A stretch of 5,787 nt of DNA from an uncultured Alistipes sp. (GTDB lineage Bacteria > Bacteroidota > Bacteroidia > Bacteroidales > Rikenellaceae), in assembly GCA_900552955.1 (NCBI GenBank), contig USBO01000117.1:1-5787 (forward strand). Direction: 5' to 3'. Both the position numbers and the translations under genes were made by a program. Below, piece after piece: positions 1-5,271 of this stretch. A model generated the notes under the pieces. The model was given only the letters and a program-made list of their open reading frames with translations, was not told where the DNA came from and did not search any database. How positions within the stretch are numbered: position 1 is the first letter of the stretch; every line of letters begins with the position of its first letter.

Positions 1-442
1 CCCGACCGCCCGGGTACTCGGAGACGTAGCGCGCCGCATCGAGAATCTCGGAGGCGGCGTCGGCCGGCGCCACGGGGATGCCCACGGCGCGCATGCACTC
101 CAGATCGGGGATGTCGTCGCCCATGAAGACCACATGGCGCGCATCGAGGCCGTACTGGTCGAGGAACTCGTGCAGCGCCGCGATCTTGTCGGCGCAGTCG
201 GTGTAGATCTTCGTGGCATGGAGCCGCTCGAAACGCTCCTGCAGCCACTTGCCGCGGCCGCCCGTGATGATGCAGATCTTGTAGCCCAGTTTGGAGGCGT
301 AGGAGACGGCGTAGCCGTCCTTGGCATAGTAGCGGCGGATGAAGTCGTCGCCGAAGGGGGTGATGCCACCGTCGGTGAAGACGCCGTCGACGTCGAAGAC
401 GAAGGCTTCGGTCTTTACGATATCCTCTTTGAAGTTTCCCAT
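1..442 (-). CDS. kdsC: KdsC-like HAD phosphatase, C-terminus cut by window edge
   Basis: This is a haloacid dehalogenase phosphatase of the KdsC type, which releases phosphate from 3-deoxy-D-manno-octulosonate 8-phosphate to give KDO for lipopolysaccharide. The first 147 residues are visible. The nucleophile motif is FDVDGVFTDG at residues 16-25, with D17 and D19 as the catalytic pair. Motif II is ITGG at 59-62, the motif III lysine is K86 in ADK, and the metal motif GDDIPDLE is at 108-115. The visible part ends in YPGG, the family's closing motif, so only some 20-30 residues should be missing from the usual 170-180. The ATG at 442 lies inside the end of the upstream DUF2520 gene (28-bp overlap), which suggests translational coupling. 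KDN-9-phosphate phosphatases of Bacteroidetes are close relatives, so the exact substrate is less sure than the fold and chemistry. Confidence 0.88.
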   Translation of the reverse strand, partial: MGNFKEDIVKTEAFVFDVDGVFTDGGITPFGDDFIRRYYAKDGYAVSYASKLGYKICIITGGRGKWLQERFERLHATKIYTDCADKIAALHEFLDQYGLDARHVVFMGDDIPDLECMRAVGIPVAPADAASEILDAARYVSEYPGGR

Positions 443-1197
443 ATGCTTTGTGTGATGAGTCGGTAGAGTTCGCAGAGCCGTTCGTCGCCCGCCAGCAGGC
501 CGAGGTGGCGCTCCTGCGTGGGCAGGTCGCCCCGCACGGCGGGGCCGGTCTGCACGTCGGCCGGACGAGCGGCGTCGAGCGCCTTGGCCGTCGTCTCGGC
601 GATGAGCGGCCGCAGCAGATCGGCCGACACGCTCGCGCGGCGCAGCACCTCGCCGCCCAGCTCGAAGAGGTGGTTGGCGAAGTTGCAGGCGAAGACCCCC
701 GCCAGATGCACCTGTCCGCGCAAGGCCGAGTCGGCGTAGAGCACCGTGCGGCTCAGCCGGCGGGCGAACGCCTCCACCTCGTCGCGCAGCGCGGGCGATG
801 AGGTTTCGACGAGGATCGGGATCTGCGAAAAGTCGACCGCACGGCCCCGCGTGAAGGTCTGGAACGGATAGAAGACCGCACGCCGCGGAAAACGCGCCGG
901 AAGGGCGTCGACCGGCACGCTGCCGGCCGTGTGCGCAACGACGGCGCGGGGGTCGATCGGCAGCGCGGCGGCCACCTCGGCGACGGCCGCGTCGCTCACG
1001 GCGATCAGGTAGATGTCGGCGGCGGCCAGACGGGCGGGATCGCTCGCCCCCTCGGTGCCGGCCAGCGCAGCGACGGCGGCCGTGCGGTCGCGGTTGCGGC
1101 CGAACACCTGCCGCAATTCGAGCGGCGAGGCGGCCACGGCGCGGGCCAGCGCTTCGGCCAGATTGCCGCTGCCGATGATGACGACGGAACGGATCAT
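415..1197 (-). CDS. Rossmann-fold and DUF2520 domain protein
   Basis: This is a 260-aa cytosolic protein with an N-terminal NAD(P)-binding Rossmann domain and a C-terminal helical DUF2520 domain, the layout of a small-substrate dehydrogenase. The nucleotide-binding loop is IIGSGNLA at residues 7-14. The family's characteristic motifs follow: IAVSD at 65-69, AHTAGS at 88-93, FYPFQTFT at 109-116, HLAGVFACNFANHL at 164-177, and QTGPAVRGD at 216-224 with H231 just after. Length is normal for the family. The start ATG at 1197 is 4 bp beyond the YihY stop, and the TAA at 415-417 lies inside the kdsC start region, so it is in the middle of a tight operon. The substrate is not established for Bacteroidetes members. 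From memory and with low certainty, related proteins include an alternative ketopantoate reductase (PanG), but no pan gene is visible here. Confidence 0.9.
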   Translation of the reverse strand: MIRSVVIIGSGNLAEALARAVAASPLELRQVFGRNRDRTAAVAALAGTEGASDPARLAAADIYLIAVSDAAVAEVAAALPIDPRAVVAHTAGSVPVDALPARFPRRAVFYPFQTFTRGRAVDFSQIPILVETSSPALRDEVEAFARRLSRTVLYADSALRGQVHLAGVFACNFANHLFELGGEVLRRASVSADLLRPLIAETTAKALDAARPADVQTGPAVRGDLPTQERHLGLLAGDERLCELYRLITQSIWETSKRIS

Positions 1198-1201
1198 AGA
1201 A

Positions 1202-2509
1202 TCAAATGTCGATTAAGAGTACGTTGGCCGGCGACCGCCGCGCGGCGGTGCGCACGTCGGCGAGCAGTTCGCCCACGCGCTGCAACTCGGCCGAGTCGTG
1301 GAAGTCGAGCTTCGAGCAGCCGTGGTCCTCGACCTGCTCCAGCACGTCGTAGAGCGTGAGCGAGTGGATGTCGACCGCCGGGGCGAAGAGCGCTTCGCGG
1401 TCGTCGGTCTCGCTGCGCACGGGAACCAGCAGCCGCGCGGTGACCAGCGAAAAGAGGACGTCGTTGACGATACGCGTGGGCAGCCGCAGCGCCGTATGGA
1501 TCTCGACGGCCGAGACGGGGCCGTGCCCGTCGCGGAAGATGCGCGCCACGTGCAGCATGACGGCCAGCGTCACCTGACGGCGGTGATCGTAGCTGATGTG
1601 CAGCGACTCGCGCTCCTCGGCGAAGCGCGAGATATTCTGATAGGCGAAGGTAAGCTCGCCGCCGAAAAGCAGGATCTGCCACGACCACTGCACCCAGATG
1701 AGGAAGAGCGGCAGGGCGGCGAAGCTGCCGTAGATGGCATTGTAGGAGGTCATGTAGCGCTGCAACCCCACGTAGCCCCATTGGAAGAGAAGGAACAGCG
1801 TGCCGGCGAGGATGCCCGCAGGCAGGGCGCAGCTCCACCGCACGCGGGTGTTGGGCACCACGACGTAGATGAACGTGAACATCGCCCAGATCACGAGCAG
1901 CGAGGCGGCGCTTGAGAGCAGCGTGTAGAGCGGCCCGATGGCCTCGATGCCCAGCACCTGACCGGCGTAGCGCCCCACCGTGCTGCCGATGACCCAGAGG
2001 ATCGGCGTGACGACCACAACGGCGATATAATCGGTGAACTGCCGCGTGAAGCCGCGCGTGACCTTCACCTCCCAGATGTTGTTGAACGCCTCCTCGACCG
2101 AGCCGAAGACCCGCACCACGGCCCAGAACAGCATAATGATACCCACGAAGGCCACGACGCCTCCCTGGGCGTTGGCGATCGCCTTGTCGGCGAAGGCGAT
2201 GATGTAGTCGACCGCCTCGCGGTTGTGCGGAAAGACCGAATAGAGGTTCTGCATCAGTCCCTCGGCCAGTCCGAATCCCTTGACCAGGGCGAAGACCAGC
2301 GCCGCGATGGGGACGATCGACATGAGCGTGTAGAACGTCAGCGCCGCGCTGCGCACCAGCGTGTCGTGCTCCTTGAGCCCGCGCGCCGTGTAGAAGAGCA
2401 GTTTGTACTGCCGCACGCTCCAACGAATCAACCCGTTGCGGTAGTTACGCTCGTCCTTGAGGAAGATCGTCTCCGTGAGGAATTTCCACAGATTCTTGAA
2501 TGAGGCCAT
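1202..2509 (-). CDS. YihY/BrkB-family inner-membrane protein with C-terminal winged-helix-like tail
   Basis: This is a 435-aa integral membrane protein of the YihY/virulence factor BrkB family (UPF0761). Many databases still call the family ribonuclease BN, but that activity was later assigned to another protein, so the molecular role is open. The family signature AALTFYTLMSIVPIAAL is at residues 55-71, followed by NNIW at 143-146 and GSFAALPLFLIWVQWSWQ at 261-278. About six membrane segments can be read: near 55-77, 116-138, 160-182, 196-219, 229-250 and 262-287. After them comes a soluble tail of about 145 residues whose section at 310-365 reads like a winged helix. The ATG at 2509 was chosen because the sequence just upstream is A/T-richer. 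An in-frame GTG at 2539 would add 10 residues. The gene is 48 bp downstream of corA and 4 bp upstream of the DUF2520 gene. Confidence 0.9.
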   Translation of the reverse strand: MASFKNLWKFLTETIFLKDERNYRNGLIRWSVRQYKLLFYTARGLKEHDTLVRSAALTFYTLMSIVPIAALVFALVKGFGLAEGLMQNLYSVFPHNREAVDYIIAFADKAIANAQGGVVAFVGIIMLFWAVVRVFGSVEEAFNNIWEVKVTRGFTRQFTDYIAVVVVTPILWVIGSTVGRYAGQVLGIEAIGPLYTLLSSAASLLVIWAMFTFIYVVVPNTRVRWSCALPAGILAGTLFLLFQWGYVGLQRYMTSYNAIYGSFAALPLFLIWVQWSWQILLFGGELTFAYQNISRFAEERESLHISYDHRRQVTLAVMLHVARIFRDGHGPVSAVEIHTALRLPTRIVNDVLFSLVTARLLVPVRSETDDREALFAPAVDIHSLTLYDVLEQVEDHGCSKLDFHDSAELQRVGELLADVRTAARRSPANVLLIDI

Positions 2510-2557
2510 GCGTTTCGGAATTACGTCGGCGGGCCGCACGACGCGACCCGCGAGGGA

Positions 2558-3541
2558 TCACAACCATTTTTTGTACCGAAAAAACCAGATCGTGCCCGCC
2601 GAGAAGAGCACCATCAGGCCGATGGCGAAGAGATAGCCCAGCGGGACGGTCGTCCCGTTGGGCAAGGTATAGACCCACTCCAGCTCGGGCATGGCATGGA
2701 AGTTCATGCCGTAGATGCTCGCCACGAGCGTCGCGGGCATGAAGATCACGGCCGCCACCGAGAAGATCTTGACGATCTCGTTCTGCTCGATGTTGATGAG
2801 CCCCAGCGCGGCGTCCTGGATGTAGTCCAAACGCTGGAAACTGAAGTCGGCGTGGTTGATGAGCGAGTTGACGTCCTTGATCATCAGTTGCAGACGCGGG
2901 TAGATGTCGTTGGGGAACCGCTCCGAGCGCAGGATGCCCGAGAGTACGCGCTGGCGGTCGAAGATGTTCTCGCGCAGCAACATCGTGCTCTCGAGCAGGG
3001 CGTTGATGCGGTGGATCACCTTCTTGTCGATCGAATCCTCCGAATTGATGTCCTTCGACAGCGCGGCCACCTGCTTGGCGATCATCTCCACCAGGTCGGC
3101 GTCGTAGTCGATGCGCACCTCCAGCAGCGAGATGAAGAGGTGGTAACCCGTCGAGAAGCTGCGGTAGTTCATCTGCAGCCGCTTCTCGGCCTCGCGGAAG
3201 GTGCGGAACTCGGCGGTGCGCACCGAGACCAGCACGCCCTCGTTCGAGAGGATGAACGACACGGGCTGCACGACGAACGACTCGCCCGTGGGCACGAAGA
3301 AGTTGGAGTTGGAGATGATGGCGTTCTCCGTCTCGGAATACTTCGAGGTGGACTCGATCTCCTCGACCTGCTGCTTGGTCTGAAGACTGATCTCCATGAA
3401 GTTCTCGACGGCCTTCTGCTCCTTGATCGTGGGATTCAACAGGTCGATCCACAGGATGTCGTCGTAGCCCAGCTCGTCGAAGAGCCTGGGATCGGCATTG
3501 CGGATGATTTTGTTGTATTGTTTGAGGTAAATGGTAATCAT
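2558..3541 (-). CDS. corA: CorA-type Mg2+/Co2+ transport protein
   Basis: This is a 327-aa channel subunit of the CorA family, which forms homopentamers in the inner membrane and lets Mg2+ (also Co2+, Ni2+) in down the membrane potential. The large N-terminal cytosolic part (1-250) is acidic and helical. The two membrane segments are at the C-terminus, about 259-277 and 301-321. The selectivity motif YGMNF is at 277-281 and the conserved MPEL of the external loop is at 284-287. The protein ends in the basic FRYKKWL, as usual for a cytosolic C-terminal end. The start ATG at 3541 (MITIYLKQ) gives the family length. The frame stays open upstream to 4069, but that stretch lies antiparallel-in-phase over mqnA, has no CorA features, and is a GC-rich shadow. 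The gap to mqnA is 107 bp with no TAnnTTTG box, so transcription probably reads through from mqnA. Confidence 0.95.
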   Translation of the reverse strand: MITIYLKQYNKIIRNADPRLFDELGYDDILWIDLLNPTIKEQKAVENFMEISLQTKQQVEEIESTSKYSETENAIISNSNFFVPTGESFVVQPVSFILSNEGVLVSVRTAEFRTFREAEKRLQMNYRSFSTGYHLFISLLEVRIDYDADLVEMIAKQVAALSKDINSEDSIDKKVIHRINALLESTMLLRENIFDRQRVLSGILRSERFPNDIYPRLQLMIKDVNSLINHADFSFQRLDYIQDAALGLINIEQNEIVKIFSVAAVIFMPATLVASIYGMNFHAMPELEWVYTLPNGTTVPLGYLFAIGLMVLFSAGTIWFFRYKKWL

Positions 3542-3648
3542 AAGCACCCGGGTTTGTCTCCGGCGGGAACCCTCGCGGCGGCCGGATTGGTTGAAAGAAG
3601 AAGGAACTCCGAAAGGTGCTGCGCCCCGCGGCGCGGCGATTACCCTCT
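3542..3648 (-). other. mqnA-corA spacer with a GC-rich imperfect hairpin
   Basis: This 107-bp non-coding spacer lies between the mqnA stop and the corA start. It contains an inverted repeat GCGCC-CCGC-GGCGC at 3621-3634 that extends by two more pairs across one mismatch. On the minus strand the hairpin is followed by a pyrimidine-rich stretch (near 3590-3616), but there is no uninterrupted U-run. It could slow or partly end transcription, or it may only be a stable leader structure. I see no TAnnTTTG promoter on the minus strand within the spacer. Confidence 0.35.
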
Positions 3649-4419
3649 TCAGCCGGGTTCGACCCGGGGCGTCACCTTGACGCCCGAGGTCCAGAACTTT
3701 TGAAGGGCTTTGCGTTTCTCGCCGTCGAACAGGAAGTCGATGTTGCGCGTGAGGTAGTCGTAGGCGTAGGGGCGGTCGCGGTAGTCGCTCTGCCGAACGG
3801 CCTCGTAGATACGCTCCACGCCGAACGTCAGCGCCTCCTCCAGCGCATCGGTCACCTCGAAAGGCACCCCCTTGCGGGCCACCCAGACGGCGAAGACGAA
3901 GGGCAGACCCGTCGCTTCGCGCCACTCGGCGGCCAGATCGTAGGAGTAGATGAACTCGTCCTCGTGGTCGAAGACCTTGTCGCCGATGAGCAGGAAGGCG
4001 TCGCCGTCCTGCGGCGTGTCGAGCACCGCATACTCCTCCATAGCGAGCCACTCGGGCGCGATATGCCACTTTCGGGCCGCCAGATAACCGGCCAGTTGCA
4101 CCGAGGTGCGCGAATGGCCGTCGAGCCAGATGCGGCGCACCTCCTCGATCGGAGTGTTGGAAACCACCACCACCGTGCGCACCTCCTCCTCCGCACCGAT
4201 GCAGAAATCGGAGATCAGATCGGCGCCCTTCAGCCCGGGCACGACGGCCGAGGGCAGCAGGGCGATGTCGGCATCGCCGGCGATGAAATTACGGGCGCAA
4301 AGGGCGGGAGGGGTCAGCAGAAGTTCCGCACGGAGGTTACCTGCGTGCCGGATGCCATAGATGAAGGGTATCGTATTGAGATACGATACGGCTGCTATAC
4401 GGGGGATAAGAGCCATCAT
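3649..4419 (-). CDS. mqnA: Chorismate dehydratase MqnA (futalosine menaquinone pathway)
   Basis: MqnA removes water from chorismate to give 3-[(1-carboxyvinyl)oxy]benzoate, the first step of the futalosine route to menaquinone. It is a cytosolic enzyme with a solute-binding-protein fold. The family marks are RIAAVSYLNTIPF at residues 7-19 (the paralogue MqnD has a different SPCPNDTF-type start), ADIALLPSA at 50-58, and AAEWREATGLPFVFAVW at 163-179. The length of 256 aa from the ATG at 4419 is slightly short but normal. A second ATG at 4416 is equally plausible. The open frame extends upstream to 4497, but those residues have no family similarity and lie in the promoter leader. It is the first gene of the minus-strand run. 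No other mqn gene is in the window, so the pathway is inferred from this one gene. Confidence 0.92.
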   Translation of the reverse strand: MMALIPRIAAVSYLNTIPFIYGIRHAGNLRAELLLTPPALCARNFIAGDADIALLPSAVVPGLKGADLISDFCIGAEEEVRTVVVVSNTPIEEVRRIWLDGHSRTSVQLAGYLAARKWHIAPEWLAMEEYAVLDTPQDGDAFLLIGDKVFDHEDEFIYSYDLAAEWREATGLPFVFAVWVARKGVPFEVTDALEEALTFGVERIYEAVRQSDYRDRPYAYDYLTRNIDFLFDGEKRKALQKFWTSGVKVTPRVEPG

Positions 4420-4467
4420 CCATGCGTTTTGACCTTTGGTTCGACTTCCGGCCTCCGGCGGGACAAC

Positions 4468-4483
4468 GACGGCTTCCGCCGTC
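4468..4483 (-). other. Hairpin with GGAA (GNRA-type) loop in the mqnA leader
   Basis: This is a perfect 6-bp stem, GACGGC pairing with GCCGTC. On the minus strand the loop is GGAA, which fits the GNRA rule for very stable tetraloops. It would lie in the mqnA 5' leader, about 50 nt upstream of the start and about 20 nt downstream of the likely transcription start. It could protect the transcript or serve in regulation. No T-run follows, so it is not a terminator. Confidence 0.45.
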
Positions 4484-4508
4484 CGATCGCTCCGCACCGG
4501 AACCGATA

Positions 4509-4516
4509 CAAAGGTA
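4509..4516 (-). promoter_or_regulatory. Bacteroidetes -7 promoter box for mqnA
   Basis: The plus strand reads CAAAGGTA, which is TACCTTTG on the minus strand, an exact match to the Bacteroidetes -7 consensus TAnnTTTG. It lies 90 bp upstream of the mqnA start and points toward it. No good TTG is seen at the -33 distance (about 4536-4540), so the call rests on the -7 box and its position. Transcription would begin near 4500-4505 and leave a leader of about 80 nt. Confidence 0.6.
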
Positions 4517-4626
4517 CGAAAAATTCGGGAAACGACGCCCTGCGCGGGATTTTATTTTCGGAATGAGCCGGATTCCGTCCGCAGTGCGCTCGCAACGAGC
4601 TGGAATCGAACGGATTGAAAGAAAAA

Positions 4627-4648
4627 CTTTTCTAAATTCCGTGAAAAG
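4627..4648. promoter_or_regulatory. Inverted repeat just upstream of the plus-strand promoter
   Basis: CTTTTC at 4627-4632 and GAAAAG at 4643-4648 form a 6-bp inverted repeat with a 10-bp spacer, ending 2 bp before the -33 TTG. The half-site spacing is about one and a half helical turns. It could bind a dimeric regulator, but short A/T-rich repeats also arise by chance in such a region. Confidence 0.25.
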
Positions 4649-4650
4649 AC

Positions 4651-4682
4651 TTGACAACGGGGGTCGCGGCATCGTATATTTG
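4651..4682 (+). promoter_or_regulatory. Bacteroidetes primary sigma-factor promoter for the 134-aa gene
   Basis: TTG at 4651-4653 (in the context TTGACA) is followed after 21 bp by TATATTTG at 4675-4682, an exact TAnnTTTG. Both elements and their spacing match the housekeeping promoters of Bacteroidetes. Transcription should begin near 4688-4692, which gives the downstream gene a leader of about 145 nt. Confidence 0.82.
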
Positions 4683-4708
4683 CCTCGTCGTTCGACAACA
4701 AGCCGGAG

Positions 4709-4835
4709 TTATCAACATCTCTGCAACCGGCAACTCCTCGTTATCAACATTCCGTTTCGGCTCCGAATACATGCGGAGCGCATGTCGCGCGAAATCGGAA
4801 ACGGTTATCAACAATCTGTCAAAAAATTTTCAACA
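4709..4835 (+). repeat. Four direct copies of TTATCAACA (DnaA-box-like)
   Basis: Exact copies lie at 4709-4717, 4741-4749 and 4805-4813, and a fourth with one change (TTTTCAACA) is at 4827-4835, ending directly before the ATG. The first two share the longer form GTTATCAACAT. All face the same way. The first three begin 32 and 64 bp apart, which is close to three and six helical turns, so a bound protein would sit on one face of the DNA. The motif differs by one base from the DnaA box TTATCCACA. The repeats lie between a strong promoter and its gene, so they could act as DnaA sites, as an operator array, or in the RNA leader. Confidence 0.7.
4760..4785 (+). other. Two overlapping, mutually exclusive hairpins in the leader
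   Basis: ACATGCG at 4769-4775 pairs with CGCATGT at 4779-4785 around a 3-nt loop (7 bp, perfect). The segment GCTCCG at 4760-4765 pairs with CGGAGC at 4774-4779 around an 8-nt loop (6 bp, perfect). The two stems share bases, so only one can form at a time in the transcript. They lie between the second and third TTATCAACA copies. As DNA, the 7-bp palindrome could also be a protein site. Confidence 0.4.
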
Positions 4836-5240
4836 ATGACCCGCGTCCATCTCGCGCAACTGCTGCGCGACCTCCTCTCGCCGCACGGCTACCACTTCTT
4901 CACGGCTCCCGACGAGTACATGCCCTCCGAAATCGACCGCTACCCTGCCGCGTGGCTCACGCCGCCCCGACTCAAGGAGGTCGAAGGGCGACGGCACGGG
5001 AAACAGGTCTACGAACTCCAGCTCCACCTGCTGCAACCCGGGGTGCGGCTCCCCCACGACCAGCGCGCCCGCCGGCTCGACGAAATGGAGCAGACGCTGC
5101 TCGGAATCTTCACGGAGCTGACCCGTACACCGAAAATCATCTGCGTCGACCGGCTCACGATCCGCCCGCGCACCTGCGCCTTCACCAACCACGGCGAAAT
5201 CTCGCAGAGCGCCACGGCCGAAGTGACGGCCTGGTTCTGA
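4836..5240 (+). CDS. Unrecognised 134-aa protein, possibly phage tail-terminator-like
   Basis: I do not recognise this protein by sequence family. There is no signal peptide or membrane segment. By eye, the order is a helix (about 2-15), a strand ending in PAAWLTPPRL (37-46), a strand VYELQLHLL (58-66), a long helix (76-96), a strand KIICVDRLTIR (100-110), and a final strand ending SATAEVTAWF (125-134). This helix and strand order, the length and the closing strand resemble tail-terminator proteins of long-tailed phages, which is an inference from pattern only. The ATG at 4836 follows an A-rich stretch typical of Bacteroidetes starts and lies after the last repeat. An in-frame ATG at 4782 would add 18 residues translated from repeat and hairpin sequence. 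Expression is from the promoter at 4651-4682, and the next gene begins 31 bp after its stop. Confidence 0.8.
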   Translation: MTRVHLAQLLRDLLSPHGYHFFTAPDEYMPSEIDRYPAAWLTPPRLKEVEGRRHGKQVYELQLHLLQPGVRLPHDQRARRLDEMEQTLLGIFTELTRTPKIICVDRLTIRPRTCAFTNHGEISQSATAEVTAWF

Positions 5241-5271
5241 CCGATACGAAACACAAATCCCCAATCACGTT

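Larger units (their letters stand above)
4420..4835. other. Divergent intergenic region
   Basis: This 416-bp region separates the minus-strand run from the plus-strand genes. From left to right it holds the mqnA leader with a hairpin, the mqnA promoter, an AT-rich stretch (about 4618-4656), a plus-strand promoter, and a leader with repeated TTATCAACA motifs and hairpins. A plus-strand frame in phase with the downstream gene is open from 4422. It has no recognisable protein features and would run across the promoter, so I treat it as non-coding. Confidence 0.8.

Noticed and set aside
1194..2423. 409-codon minus-strand open frame overlapping the YihY gene
   Set aside because: It lies in another frame of the same strand as a clear membrane protein and reads as His/Arg/Ala/Gly-rich shadow sequence.
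3621..3634. Intrinsic terminator between mqnA and corA
   Set aside because: The stem is short with a mismatch in its extension, and no uninterrupted U-run follows on the minus strand.
2696..3703. 335-codon plus-strand open frame opposite corA
   Set aside because: It is antisense to a confidently identified corA, its translation is a low-complexity V/L/D/E/R mix, and it has no promoter. It is a shadow of GC-rich codons.
3542..4069. N-terminal extension of corA by 176 residues
   Set aside because: It would overlap mqnA in another frame, gives Arg-rich sequence without features, and the MITIYLKQ start gives the normal CorA length.
4709..4813. CRISPR array
   Set aside because: The repeats are only 9-11 bp and the spacing is uneven (32, 64 and 22 bp). 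There are no cas genes.
4618..4835. A firm call of the chromosomal replication origin from the DnaA-box-like repeats, AT-rich tract and divergent genes
   Set aside because: The 9-mer is not the exact DnaA box. No dnaA, dnaN or other origin neighbour is visible. A by-eye count of a few lines shows slightly more G than C on the plus strand to the left and more C than G to the right, opposite to the usual change at an origin. That bias may simply follow codon choice, so the idea is kept only as one alternative.
4422..4835. Extension of the 134-aa gene upstream to the ATG at 4422
   Set aside because: It would pass through the plus-strand promoter and the repeat array, and the translation shows no conserved pattern.
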